Assembly: GCA_017308255.1 (NCBI GenBank)
Contig: JAFKFN010000022.1
Coordinates: forward strand, 1-50,052
Length of the DNA: 50,052 nt
Direction of reading: 5' to 3'
DNA from: Altererythrobacter sp.
GTDB taxonomy: Bacteria > Pseudomonadota > Alphaproteobacteria > Sphingomonadales > Sphingomonadaceae
The notes under the pieces are model-generated. The model was not told the DNA's origin. It saw nothing but the letters and a program-made list of their open reading frames with translations, and searched no databases. A program made the translations under genes and the position numbers. This document shows, piece after piece, positions 42,590 through 50,052 of this stretch (positions are counted from its first letter, which is position 1; each line of letters opens with the position of its first letter).

Positions 42590-43231
42590 ATGCGTAAATG
42601 GACCCTGCCCCTCGCCGCCGCGAGCCTGGCAGTGCTTTCGATCGGCACCCTTCAGGCCCAGAACGGTCCGCCGCAGATTCCGGGACAACTGGATCCCAGC
42701 CGCGTCCAGGCCGGCACTTACAAGACCGACAAGAATCACTCGCTGGTCGGCTGGCGCATCAATCACTTCGGCTTCAACGACTATTTCGGCATCTTCGGCG
42801 ATGTCGACGCCACGCTGACGATCGATCCGGCCAATCTCTCCGCCGCCAAGGTGGATGCGACGATCCCGATCAATCCGGTGCTGGCGAGCCAGGCCCTGCG
42901 CGATCACCTGCTGCGTGACGGGCAGGACGGCAAGAAGCCCGATTTCTTCGGCTCCAAGCAGCAGCCGGCCCACTTCGTGTCGACCAAGGTCGAAGCGAGC
43001 GGCAACAAGGCCACGATCACCGGCAATTTCACGCTCAACGGCGTGACTAAGCCGGTGACCATCGATGCCCAATTCACCGGCGCCGGCAACTCGATGATGG
43101 GCAACAAGCTCACCCTCGGCTTCGAAGGCACGGCCACGATCAAGCGCTCGGACTTCGGGCTCACCACCTTCGTCCCCATGGTGTCGGACGAGGTGGAACT
43201 GCAGATCAGCACGGCTTTCGAAAAGCAGTGA
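42590..43231 (+). CDS. YceI family periplasmic lipid-binding protein
   Basis: A 213-residue exported protein: signal peptide (about 1-24, ending LQAQ), then a YceI lipocalin-like barrel (about 40-213) with AGTYKTDKNHSLVGWRINHFGFNDYFGIFGDVDATL and the closing DEVELQISTAFEKQ. Members bind isoprenoid-like lipids; the function is otherwise unknown. GGGAGA precedes the ATG by 8 bases. The 204-base region upstream (42386-42589) holds no open frame that I could support and probably the promoter. A hairpin at 43240 lies just after. Confidence 0.94.
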   Translation: MRKWTLPLAAASLAVLSIGTLQAQNGPPQIPGQLDPSRVQAGTYKTDKNHSLVGWRINHFGFNDYFGIFGDVDATLTIDPANLSAAKVDATIPINPVLASQALRDHLLRDGQDGKKPDFFGSKQQPAHFVSTKVEASGNKATITGNFTLNGVTKPVTIDAQFTGAGNSMMGNKLTLGFEGTATIKRSDFGLTTFVPMVSDEVELQISTAFEKQ

Positions 43232-43239
43232 TCCCGGAT

Positions 43240-43266
43240 GCGGGCGGCGTTTTTTGCGCCGCCCGC
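43240..43266. terminator. hairpin after the YceI gene, terminator-like
   Basis: GCGGGCGGCG pairs perfectly with CGCCGCCCGC around a TTTTTTG loop. The T-run is in the loop rather than after the stem, so it is an inverted repeat of uncertain terminator activity. Confidence 0.5.
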
Positions 43267-43303
43267 ACTGGATTTGTTCATCACTTGCGCCTATCCTGAA
43301 GAT

Positions 43304-43351
43304 ATGTACCGCCGCGAACTCCTGTCGCTGCTTCGACTTACGCGCCCTTAG
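43304..43351 (+). CDS. leucine-rich leader peptide upstream of leuA
   Basis: A 15-codon open frame, MYRRELLSLLRLTRP, with 5 leucines (codons CTC, CTG, CTG, CTT, CTT). Its TAG at 43349-43351 is part of an 11-base perfect inverted repeat. It sits about 130 bases before leuA. This is the arrangement of a translational-attenuation leader in which slow leucine supply stalls the ribosome. The sequence was found by eye; short Leu-rich frames can occur by chance, but position and structure argue for function. Confidence 0.7.
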   Translation: MYRRELLSLLRLTRP

Positions 43352-43457
43352 GCGTGTTCCTTGGTCCGTGCCCGATGCGCGGCCGCCCGCCTAAGGGCTC
43401 TATCAAACCCCAGTCGAAACAAAGGCCGCGAGCCAGGTAATTTTATTGCTGCGCGGC
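43344..43457 (+). promoter_or_regulatory. putative leuA attenuator region
   Basis: GCCCTTAGGCG (43344-43354) is the exact reverse complement of CGCCTAAGGGC (43388-43398). A second stem, GCCGCG and CGCGGC with inner AGC/GCT, spans 43425-43457 around TAATTTTATT. CGCGGCC at 43378-43384 can alternatively pair with GGCCGCG at 43424-43430. These could form exclusive folds, but I see no ordinary terminator followed by a T-run, so the mechanism may be unlike the trp/leu type of enteric bacteria. Confidence 0.55.
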
Positions 43458-43479
43458 GTTCAGGCGTTAAGGCACAAAC

Positions 43480-45183
43480 ATGACGATGCTCTCAGAGCCA
43501 GGCCGAAAATACAGGCCCTTTCCCCCGGTCAACCTGCCCGACAGGCAATGGCCCAGCCGCACGATCACCCAGCCCCCGCGCTGGCTTTCCACCGATCTGC
43601 GTGACGGCAACCAGGCGATTGTCGATCCGATGGATGCGGTGAAGAAGAATCGCTTCTTCGACCTGCTGGTGCGGATCGGCGTGAAGGAGATCGAGATCGG
43701 CTTCCCCGCCGCCGGGCAGACCGAATTCGATTTCATCCAGGGCCTCGTCCACTCGGGCAGGATTCCCGACGATGTGACCGTCCAGGTCCTCACTCAGGCC
43801 CGCAAGGACCTGATCCAGCGCTCGTTCGAGAGCCTGGAAGGCGCGCGCGCCGCGATCGTCCACCTGTACAACGCGATCAGCCCCGCCTGGCGCGAGATCG
43901 TGTTCCGCATGAGCCCTGCGCAAGTGAAGCAGATCGCGGTCGACGGGGCCATGATGCTGCGCGACGAGGCGGCCAAGCGCCCGGACATCGATTGGCACTT
44001 CGAATATTCGCCGGAAACCTTCTCCACCACCGAGCTCGATTACAGCCTCGAGGTCTGTGAAGCGGTGATGGACGTGCTCCGGCCGACGAAGGAACGGCCG
44101 CTGATCCTCAATCTGCCGGCGACGGTCGAGGCGGCGACGCCCAATGTCTATGCCGACCAGATCGAATATTTCTGCCGCAACCTGCCCAATCGCGAGGCGG
44201 CGGCGATCAGTCTGCATACCCATAACGATCGCGGCACCGGCGTGGCCGCGGCGGAGCTGGGCCTGATGGCCGGTGCCGACCGCGTCGAAGGCTGCCTGTT
44301 CGGCAACGGGGAACGTACCGGCAACTGCTGCCTGGTGACGGTCGCTCTCAACATGTACACCCAGGGTGTTGATCCCGGCCTGGATTTCTCCGACATCGAC
44401 GGGATCATCGAGACGGTGGAATACTGCAACGAGCTGCCTGTCCACCCGCGCCACCCTTATGGCGGAGAACTGGTGTTCACGGCCTTTTCCGGCAGCCACC
44501 AGGACGCCATCAAGAAGGGTTTCGAGGCGCAGGAACAGCGCAATGACGAGCTCTGGCGCGTGCCCTATCTGCCGATCGACCCGGCGGACCTCGGCCGCAC
44601 TTACGAAGCCGTCATCCGCGTCAACTCGCAAAGCGGCAAAGGCGGCTTCGCCTGGGTGCTCGAACAGGGCCAGGGCATCAAGCTGCCGAAGAAGCTGCAG
44701 GCCGATTTCTCGCGCCACGTCCAGCACCTGGCCGACGAGCTCGGCCGCGAGCTGGATGCCGAGGATATCTGGCACACCTTCCAGCGCGCCTATTACCTGG
44801 AGGAGGAAGGCGCGCGCTTCCGGCTGGTCGATTACGAGGAGACCCGCGCCAGCGACGGCACGCGCCTGTTCGCCGGCACCATCTCCGTCGACGGCAAGCA
44901 CCAGCAGGTGAGCGGGCGCGGCAAAGGCCTCGTCTCTTCCGTGCTGGCGACCCTGGGGCAGAGCTTCGGCCTGCAGATCGAAGTGGTCGATTATTTCGAG
45001 CACGCGCTGGGCAAAGGCACCGATGCCCGCGCCGCCGCCTATCTCGAATGCACGCTGCCCGATGGGCGCACGATATGGGGCGTGGGCATCGACGAGGACG
45101 TCGCCACCGCCAGCGTCCGCGCCGTACTGAGCGCGGCCAATGTCGCTGTGCAGGAAGCCGGCCAGCGGGCTTCCGCGGCGTGA
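43480..45183 (+). CDS. leuA: 2-isopropylmalate synthase (long form)
   Basis: Condenses acetyl-CoA with 2-oxoisovalerate, committing to leucine. The 567-residue long form has the TIM-barrel catalytic domain (STDLRDGNQAIVDPMDAVKK with the metal-binding Asp; SLHTHNDRGTGVAAAELGLMAGADRVEG with the HxH), a linker, and a C-terminal regulatory domain (about 430-560) with VVDYFEHALGKGTDARAAAYLEC and GVGIDEDVATASVRAVLSAAN. ATG 43480 is used; the second ATG at 43486 is also possible. The gene follows the leucine leader region and stands alone as a single-gene unit. Confidence 0.97.
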   Translation: MTMLSEPGRKYRPFPPVNLPDRQWPSRTITQPPRWLSTDLRDGNQAIVDPMDAVKKNRFFDLLVRIGVKEIEIGFPAAGQTEFDFIQGLVHSGRIPDDVTVQVLTQARKDLIQRSFESLEGARAAIVHLYNAISPAWREIVFRMSPAQVKQIAVDGAMMLRDEAAKRPDIDWHFEYSPETFSTTELDYSLEVCEAVMDVLRPTKERPLILNLPATVEAATPNVYADQIEYFCRNLPNREAAAISLHTHNDRGTGVAAAELGLMAGADRVEGCLFGNGERTGNCCLVTVALNMYTQGVDPGLDFSDIDGIIETVEYCNELPVHPRHPYGGELVFTAFSGSHQDAIKKGFEAQEQRNDELWRVPYLPIDPADLGRTYEAVIRVNSQSGKGGFAWVLEQGQGIKLPKKLQADFSRHVQHLADELGRELDAEDIWHTFQRAYYLEEEGARFRLVDYEETRASDGTRLFAGTISVDGKHQQVSGRGKGLVSSVLATLGQSFGLQIEVVDYFEHALGKGTDARAAAYLECTLPDGRTIWGVGIDEDVATASVRAVLSAANVAVQEAGQRASAA

Positions 45184-45195
45184 TCGCCTGCACCG

Positions 45196-45401
45196 GGATC
45201 GTCGTTGCGGGCGCTGCGAAAGCGCGGCCCGCAATGACGATCCTTTCAGGCCAAAATGGCTATGCCCCCCCGGTCTGGAATGTGATCGCCCAGGCCCAAA
45301 GCGTCATTGCAATGAAGCAGGCCATAGGCCACCTAGAGCGGCGCTCGCATCGCTCGGGATGGCCTATGGCCAGCTTCGCCCACGCTACCCTCGCAATGAC
45401 G
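45196..45401. repeat. two inverted-repeat units of the CGTCATTGC family
   Basis: Unit A, 45196-45243: GGATCGTCGTTGCGGGC with GGCCCGCAATGACGATCC, around CGCTGCGAAAGCG. Unit B, 45302-45401: CGTCATTGC with GCAATGACG, enclosing GGCCATAGGCC / GGATGGCCTATGGCC. Between leuA and the MOSC gene, 45184-45439, I see no gene. Confidence 0.65.
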
Positions 45402-45439
45402 ATGGGATCAGGCGATCATGCCAAAAGGGCCATCGCGCT

Positions 45440-45991
45440 CTAAACGGGTTCCAGCGGCAGCCCTTCCGCCGGGAGGCGCTCGATCATGACGCTATCACCC
45501 GGTCGCACGACACCGCCTTCCACCACCACGGCCATCACGCCGGCCTTGCGGATCAGGGTGCCGTCGACCGCGCGTTCGAGCACGGCGGCCATCGCGCCCG
45601 GCCCGATATTCTCGTCGATCTGGCGGCATGGGTTGCGCAGGCCCGTCAACTCCACAAGCGCATCCTGGCCCAGGCGCAATGTCGTGCCGCGCGGCAAGGC
45701 GAGGAGATCGATGCCGGCAGTAGTCACGTTCTCGCCCAGCGCGCCCGGCGCAATGACGAACCCCGCCTGCCGCAGTTCCGCGAAGAGTTCCCTGTGGATC
45801 AGGTGCACTTGGCGCAGGTTCGGCGCATTCGGCGTCCTGGCCACGCGCGAGCGGTGCTGAACCGTGGCGCCGGCATGCGCATCGCCCGCGACGCCCTGGC
45901 CGGCCACCAGTTCGATCCATTTACGCGTCGGCTTGCCGAAGCGGTGCCTGTCGTCGGCGGCAACGGCCACTACCCTCCCGTCCCCGCTCAT
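45440..45991 (-). CDS. MOSC domain protein
   Basis: A 183-residue protein of the MOSC family, which handles molybdenum-cofactor-derived sulfur. Visible stretches are GKPTRKWIELVAGQGVAGDAHAG, NLRQVHLI, GALGENVTTAGIDLLALPRGTTLRLG and LVELTGLRNPCRQID; the conserved Cys of the last is present. It stands alone without the YiiM partner domain. ATG 45991 overlaps the stop of the AHH gene by ATGA, suggesting co-transcription from upstream. Confidence 0.9.
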   Translation of the reverse strand: MSGDGRVVAVAADDRHRFGKPTRKWIELVAGQGVAGDAHAGATVQHRSRVARTPNAPNLRQVHLIHRELFAELRQAGFVIAPGALGENVTTAGIDLLALPRGTTLRLGQDALVELTGLRNPCRQIDENIGPGAMAAVLERAVDGTLIRKAGVMAVVVEGGVVRPGDSVMIERLPAEGLPLEPV

Positions 45992-46524
45992 GGCCGCGCG
46001 CTCACGCCAGCGGTGCCGGCCCAGAGCAGATCGGCCATCGCATCGAGTTCGGCGAAGTCCAGCCCTGCCCCCAGCGGGTCCTGGCGGTTGAGCCGCAAGC
46101 GCGGTCGGTCGGGATGCAGCAAGCGCCGGCGCAAGGCGCGCTGCAACAGCGCCAATCGCATGAACGCCTGGTCCCGCTCCCGCTCCGGCACCTTGCAACG
46201 CAAGCGGGACCAGGTGCCCTCGATCTGCCCGATCCGCTCCGCCACCAGTGCGTTGTAAGCGCGGTGAGGCCCGCGATGGAGCGGCAGGCCGGTGCGCAGC
46301 GCCGCTTCGGCACTCGCCGGAAGCAACAGTCCGTTGCGGCGAAAATCGTGGAACCCCAGCCGGTTGCGGCCGATCGCATCGAACAGTGCCGCGAAGCAGC
46401 GCTGCGAGAGCAATTCGCGCGGGAGCAGGTGATGGCGCTGCATCCCCGCCTGGTATCCCGGCTCCCCACGGCGATTCACCGCCTGGAACGCAAGCCGCCG
46501 CCGGTCCGCCGGCCCGCCCCGCAT
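45988..46524 (-). CDS. AHH-type nuclease-like protein
   Basis: A 178-residue protein with MQRHHLLPRELLSQRCFAALFDAIGRNRLGFHDFRRNGLLLPASAEAALRTGLPLHRGPHRAYNALV, which matches the AHH/ENDO-VII-like fold seen in some toxins: His-His pair, then Asn, then HRGPH. There is no N-terminal secretion domain and no immunity gene, so a toxin role is not supported. Start ATG 46524 lies one base from the stop of the gene before; an ATG 27 residues later, at MQRHHL, is an alternative. Confidence 0.72.
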   Translation of the reverse strand: MRGGPADRRRLAFQAVNRRGEPGYQAGMQRHHLLPRELLSQRCFAALFDAIGRNRLGFHDFRRNGLLLPASAEAALRTGLPLHRGPHRAYNALVAERIGQIEGTWSRLRCKVPERERDQAFMRLALLQRALRRRLLHPDRPRLRLNRQDPLGAGLDFAELDAMADLLWAGTAGVSARP

Positions 46525-46525
46525 C

Positions 46526-47305
46526 TCAGCCCCGCCACGCCCTGACGAAGCGGCGGTTGGCGGACGGTTCCAGCCGCACGCTGTCGCCATTGGGCGTGGG
46601 AATCCGTTCGGCAACCTCGATCGGGCCATGCTCGTAGAGCCAATGCAGCAGCCGCACCGCCAGCTTGGCCGCTTCCGCGCGATCGCCCACGAGTTCCGGT
46701 TCCATCCGCAATTCCTGGCCGATGAACTGGGCCATGCCTTCGCTGTGCATTCCCCCGTCCGGCGCGGTGGCCAACGCGGCGAGGCAGAAAGCCGGGAACA
46801 CTCCGCCCGCCAGCCAGGCATTCACCGTCTCGCGAAAACGCTCCGGCTGCGACCAGCACCGCGCGGGGTGCCACGCCACCGCCTGCACGCCGGGGAGCGC
46901 CGTGAGCTGCGCGGCGAGGGAAGCCAGCGCCTTGAGCACGGGCGGCATCCTCCCGCCCGCGGCAAGATGATGGCCGGGCCGCAAGGTGATCGCCCGCAGG
47001 CCTGCGCCATCGAGACCAGCCGGCAGGCCAGCAAGGTGCCCAGAGGCCGGCAGCGGCGCCGGATCGCCCCCCGCGAGCCCTACCAGATCGAACGTCAGCC
47101 CGTTCGCCAGCAGTTCGAGCCAGCGCGGCCCTTCCCCCTGGCCCGATGGTTCGTGGCTGATCGAAAAGGCCGAGCCCACGCGTGACAAGGCCGCCACGCC
47201 GGCCGTATCCGGCCGCTCGCCGGCCGCGAATAGTAGCGAAGCCGCTGGTGCCGGCACCCCATCCGCCACGTCTCCCGCGCCCAAAGCAATCTCCGATGAA
47301 ACCAA
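46526..47305 (-). CDS. conserved hypothetical protein, not recognised
   Basis: About 259 residues from a TTG at 47305. I cannot assign a family. Hydrophobic and mixed alpha/beta, with no signal peptide; distinctive parts are VAWHPARCWSQPERFRETVNAWLAGGVFPAFCLAALA and GGMHSEGMAQFIGQELRMEPELVGDRAEAAKL, and the end VRAWRG. The frame stays open to a GTG at 47440, but the extra 45 residues look non-coding. It is first in a three-gene minus-strand unit with the AHH and MOSC genes, divergent from recJ with a very short gap. Confidence 0.65.
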   Translation of the reverse strand: MVSSEIALGAGDVADGVPAPAASLLFAAGERPDTAGVAALSRVGSAFSISHEPSGQGEGPRWLELLANGLTFDLVGLAGGDPAPLPASGHLAGLPAGLDGAGLRAITLRPGHHLAAGGRMPPVLKALASLAAQLTALPGVQAVAWHPARCWSQPERFRETVNAWLAGGVFPAFCLAALATAPDGGMHSEGMAQFIGQELRMEPELVGDRAEAAKLAVRLLHWLYEHGPIEVAERIPTPNGDSVRLEPSANRRFVRAWRG

Positions 47306-47465
47306 CTCGAGTTTGGCGCGAAAGCCGATCGAGGTCGAGTCTCCGGTGCGTAATTGGCTCCGATACGGACTATTCTCTACGGGATTTCGCCTGTTGGGCG
47401 CTCGGCCGCCTGTCGATTGCGCCGCCGCCCGGCTTTGCACGAGGCGCGGCGGCGGCTAGGCTTCA

Positions 47466-49250
47466 ATGATGGCCACCCGTCCCGCGGTATTCGGTATCGA
47501 GCGTTCGCTTTCCGGCAGGGCATGGCGCTGGCGCGGCGGGAATATGGAGCTGGATGCCGGCCCAGCGGGGCTGGAAGACGATATCGTCACCCAGCTGCTG
47601 CTGGCCCGAGGCGCGCCGCGTGAGGACCTGGCACGCCACCGCAACCCCAGCCTGCGCAGCTTCCTGCCCGACCCGTCGACGTTCAACGACATGGACCCGG
47701 CGGCCGAGCGCGTGGCCGAAGCCGTGCTCGCGCGCGAAACCGTGACCGTGTACGGCGATTACGACGTGGACGGCGCGACCAGCGCGGCCCTGCTCATCCG
47801 GCTGTTCCGCATGCTGGGGCACGCGGCCGAGCCCTATATTCCGGACCGCCTGCTCGAAGGCTACGGCCCGAGCGGGGAGGCGCTGGTGAAGCTGGGCCAG
47901 CAGGGGTCGAGCCTGGTCATCACCGTCGATTGCGGTGCCATGGCGCATGAGGCGCTGGCCGCCGCCCATGCCGCCGGCATCGATGTGATCGTGGTCGATC
48001 ATCACAAGTGTTCGGCGGAGCTTCCCCGCGCCTTCGCCCTGGTCAATCCGAACCGGCTGGACGAGAGCGCGGAAGCGGCCGCCCAGGGGCACCTCGCGGC
48101 GGTGGGCGTGGCCTTTCTGCTGGCGGTGGCGGTGGTGCGCACGCTGCGCCGGCGCGGCTTCTTCGAAACGCGGGCCGAGCCCGATCTGATGGCCCTGCTC
48201 GATCTGGTGGCCTTGGGCACCGTGGCCGATGTCGCCGCGATTCGCGGGCTCAACCGCGCTTTCGTCGCCCAAGGTCTCAAGGTCATGGCCCGGCGCGCCA
48301 ATACCGGAATCGCCGCGCTGATCGACGCCAGCCGGCTGTCCCGCCCGCCGAGCTGCAGCGATTGCGGCTTCGCGCTGGGTCCGAGAATCAACGCCGGCGG
48401 CCGCGTGGGCGAAGCGACGCTGGGCGTTCGCCTGCTGACGACGGAGGACCCGGACGAGGCGCGCGCGATCGCCCAGCAGCTCTCCCAGCTCAATGACGAG
48501 CGCCGCGCGATCGAAGCCGCGGTGCAGGAAGCGGCGGAGGAACAGCTCGCCGCGCAGCACAATCGCGCGGTGCTGACGCTGGCCGGCAGTGGCTGGCATC
48601 CGGGCGTGATCGGCATCGTCGCCGGCCGCATCAAGGAAAAGGCCGGAAAACCCGCCGTAGTGATCGCGCTCGATGACGAGACCGGACAGGGCAAGGGTTC
48701 GGGGCGTTCGATCGCCGGGGTAGATCTCGGGGCGGCGATCATCGCCGCGCGCGACAGCGGCCTGCTGGTGGCCGGCGGCGGCCATGCGATGGCGGCCGGG
48801 CTGACCGTGGCGGCGGACAGGATCGACGCATTGGCGGAATGGCTGGACGCGCGGCTGGCCGGCGCGGTCGCCGCCGCCTCGGCGGAGCGGACCACGCTGC
48901 TCGACCTGTCGGTCACCCCGCGCGGCCTGACGCCCGATCTAGTGGAAACGCTGGACAGCGCCGGCCCGTTCGGCGTCGGCTGGCCCGGCCCGCGCGTGGC
49001 GGTGGGGCCCGTGCACCTGATCAAGGCCGATGTGGTCGGCAATGCCCACCTGCGGCTGGTCGCCGGCGGGCAGGACGGGGCGTCATTCAAGGCGATCGGC
49101 TTCCGCATGGCCGAGAGCGAATGGGGCCAGGCGCTGCTCCACGGGGCGCGCGGGCGGCGCCTGTGGCTGGCCGGCCGCGCGAAGATCGACGACTGGGGCA
49201 GCCGCCCCCAGGCCGAGCTCCATCTGGAGGATGCGGCCTGGGCGGATTGA
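47466..49250 (+). CDS. recJ: single-stranded-DNA-specific exonuclease RecJ
   Basis: 5'-3' exonuclease acting in recombination and mismatch repair. The 594-residue product has the DHH-superfamily motifs YGDYDVDGATSAALLIRLF (Asp98, Asp100, Asp102), VDCGAMAHEAL, VVDHHK (about 178-181) and GFALGPRINAGGRVGEATLGVRLL; the DHHA1 part has GSGRSIAGVDLGAAI and GGGHAMAAGLTV. The OB-fold C-terminus is present. ATG 47466, or 47469 two bases on, begins the gene. Two tRNA-Glu genes lie downstream on the same strand. Confidence 0.96.
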   Translation: MMATRPAVFGIERSLSGRAWRWRGGNMELDAGPAGLEDDIVTQLLLARGAPREDLARHRNPSLRSFLPDPSTFNDMDPAAERVAEAVLARETVTVYGDYDVDGATSAALLIRLFRMLGHAAEPYIPDRLLEGYGPSGEALVKLGQQGSSLVITVDCGAMAHEALAAAHAAGIDVIVVDHHKCSAELPRAFALVNPNRLDESAEAAAQGHLAAVGVAFLLAVAVVRTLRRRGFFETRAEPDLMALLDLVALGTVADVAAIRGLNRAFVAQGLKVMARRANTGIAALIDASRLSRPPSCSDCGFALGPRINAGGRVGEATLGVRLLTTEDPDEARAIAQQLSQLNDERRAIEAAVQEAAEEQLAAQHNRAVLTLAGSGWHPGVIGIVAGRIKEKAGKPAVVIALDDETGQGKGSGRSIAGVDLGAAIIAARDSGLLVAGGGHAMAAGLTVAADRIDALAEWLDARLAGAVAAASAERTTLLDLSVTPRGLTPDLVETLDSAGPFGVGWPGPRVAVGPVHLIKADVVGNAHLRLVAGGQDGASFKAIGFRMAESEWGQALLHGARGRRLWLAGRAKIDDWGSRPQAELHLEDAAWAD

Positions 49251-49317
49251 TGCCGCGCTGCGTGGGGCTTGACCGCACCCCCGCCCCCAACTAAGTGCGC
49301 CGCTCGCCTTCGGGCGT

Positions 49318-49392
49318 GGCCCCATCGTCTAGCGGTTAGGACGCGGCCCTTTCACGGCTGAAACACGGGTTCGAGTCCCGTTGGGGTCACCA
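49318..49392 (+). tRNA. tRNA-Glu, anticodon TTC
   Basis: A 75-base tRNA including an encoded CCA. The acceptor stem is GGCCCCA with TGGGGTC (one G-T pair). The anticodon loop CTTTCAC gives TTC in the 34-36 position. D and T arms (TCTAGCGGTTAGGA; GGGTTCGAGTCCC) are normal. Confidence 0.95.
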
Positions 49393-49420
49393 CCGAAGGT
49401 GACCGGAATCTGGAAAAACC

Positions 49421-49495
49421 GGCCCCTTCGTCTAGCGGTTAGGACGCGGCCCTCTCACGGCTGAAACACGGGTTCGAGTCCCGTAGGGGTCACCA
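49421..49495 (+). tRNA. tRNA-Glu, anticodon CTC
   Basis: A 75-base tRNA with encoded CCA, 28 bases after the first. It differs from that copy only at the wobble base (TTC to CTC) and by an A-T to T-A swap of the acceptor pair 7-66. The two genes are likely co-transcribed and read GAA/GAG together. Confidence 0.95.
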
Positions 49496-49610
49496 GTCAA
49501 CCTCTTAAACCGAGCGCCCAAGCGTTCCCCCGTTTTCGTGGGGTCTGATGGTCTGCGTCAGACGATAACGGGACGGATTCGGGCCTGCCCCGATCCATGC
49601 GCTTCCGGCT

Positions 49611-49853
49611 ATGGAAATTGTCATCACCTCGGTCGGCGTGGCGTTGCTGGGTGCCGCGATAATACCCTTGCGCCCGGAGCCGCTCGGCATGAGCATCCTC
49701 TGGCTCCTGATCCCGATCTCCCTACTCGGCGCGACCGGCCTCGCCCCGTTCTCGTGGGCAGAGCGCAGCGGACAATACGAAGACATTGCCGGCGCCGCGC
49801 AGCGTATCCTCGATAATGAAGATCGGCGGCCTGAAACACTTTCCAGCCAATAA
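49611..49853 (+). CDS. small predicted membrane protein, unknown function
   Basis: An 80-residue open frame with two hydrophobic segments (about 2-20, VITSVGVALLGAAIIPL; about 26-48, MSILWLLIPISLLGATGLAP) and a charged C-terminal tail (ERSGQYEDIAGAAQRILDNEDRRPETLSSQ). I recognise no family. A plausible codon pattern and two clear membrane helices support it, but there is no obvious binding site and no context. Confidence 0.5.
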   Translation: MEIVITSVGVALLGAAIIPLRPEPLGMSILWLLIPISLLGATGLAPFSWAERSGQYEDIAGAAQRILDNEDRRPETLSSQ

Positions 49854-49991
49854 GAGGCGGGAACTGATACAACTGATTACAAACTACTCCCTCAGAGTGC
49901 CGGATAGCGACTTGGCAAATGGGTTTGTCCGTTGCAGTCTGTGTCCAAACAAAAAACGGGGCTTTCAGTCCTGGTTGAGGGGACCCACGTC

Positions 49992-50052
49992 ATGCGCCTG
50001 CCATCTCGCCTGCTTTTGCTTTCGCTGGTTCTTCCGCTGTCACTGGGGGCGG
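49992..50052 (+). CDS. start of an exported protein, cut by the window edge
   Basis: The first 20 codons, MRLPSRLLLLSLVLPLSLGA, form a typical signal peptide. GAGGGGAC lies about 8 bases upstream of the ATG. The rest lies outside, so the product cannot be named. Confidence 0.7.
   Translation, partial: MRLPSRLLLLSLVLPLSLGA

Noticed and set aside
45988-46524. Toxin-immunity pair made of the AHH gene and its neighbour.
   Set aside because: The AHH protein lacks a secretion or delivery domain, and the neighbour has a MOSC fold rather than a small immunity protein.

Overview
The window is high-GC alphaproteobacterial chromosome, most likely from the Sphingomonadales; I cannot fix the genus. Three things point there: the gene neighbourhoods (dnaG-rpoD, coaD-cyclophilin-queA, ilvBNC next to long-form leuA), a DUF4170 protein, and families of short palindromic intergenic repeats built on CGTCATTCCCGC, CGTCATTGCGAG, CTTCGACAAGCTC and CCCCTCCCGC. 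Nearly all of it is housekeeping sequence, densely packed on both strands, with many 4-base stop/start overlaps. There is no rRNA, prophage, insertion sequence with a transposase, or CRISPR array.

Layout. 1-7 kb: an exported M13 metallopeptidase, enolase, a four-gene operon of small membrane-associated proteins (3857-5707) resembling E. coli yqjD-yqjE, a DUF4170 protein, then a 550-base gene-free stretch with repeats and a decayed piece of ilvB. 6.6-17 kb: greA, carB and carA on the minus strand; YqeY-like, a DUF559 Vsr-like endonuclease, dnaG and rpoD on the plus strand. 17-19.7 kb: a three-gene minus-strand operon (nucleotidyltransferase, HAD phosphatase, CDP-glycerol-polymerase-like transferase) that looks like an envelope polymer module. 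19.8-24.2 kb: rpiB, glyA, a 71-aa membrane protein, nrdR, a TrmJ-like methyltransferase, a small exported protein and rpsD. 24.7-32.8 kb, mostly minus strand: tgt, a DUF481 outer-membrane protein, an ABC-2 exporter pair, (plus-strand cupin), queA, a periplasmic cyclophilin, coaD, a farnesyl-diphosphate-synthase-type gene and xseB. 32.9-38.2 kb: purL, a DUF418 membrane protein, serB (minus) and miaA (plus). 38.2-45.2 kb: branched-chain amino acid synthesis, ilvB, ilvN and ilvC, then an I78-type lipoprotein, a YceI protein, and leuA behind a leucine-rich leader peptide. 45.4-50 kb: a MOSC protein, an AHH nuclease-like protein and an unknown on the minus strand; then recJ, two tRNA-Glu genes, a small membrane protein and the first 61 bases of an exported protein.

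The most unusual material is not a metabolic gene. One palindromic repeat (arms CCCCTCCCGC and GCGGGAGGGG) occurs at 2345, 6569, 12465 and 12880, and a related inverted pair sits inside carA, adding 32 in-frame codons between its two domains. Two copies in opposite orientation bracket the AT-richer DUF559 endonuclease gene, and the right-hand copy encodes the end of that protein. This suggests, as an inference, a mobile repeat unit with its own nuclease, analogous to REP/RAYT systems. Two candidate attenuators (leuA and ilvB leaders) and an ilvB fragment that has drifted in sequence and lost one base are the other leads.

All coordinates and alignments were made by eye. Start codons without a clear ribosome binding site are marked as uncertain.
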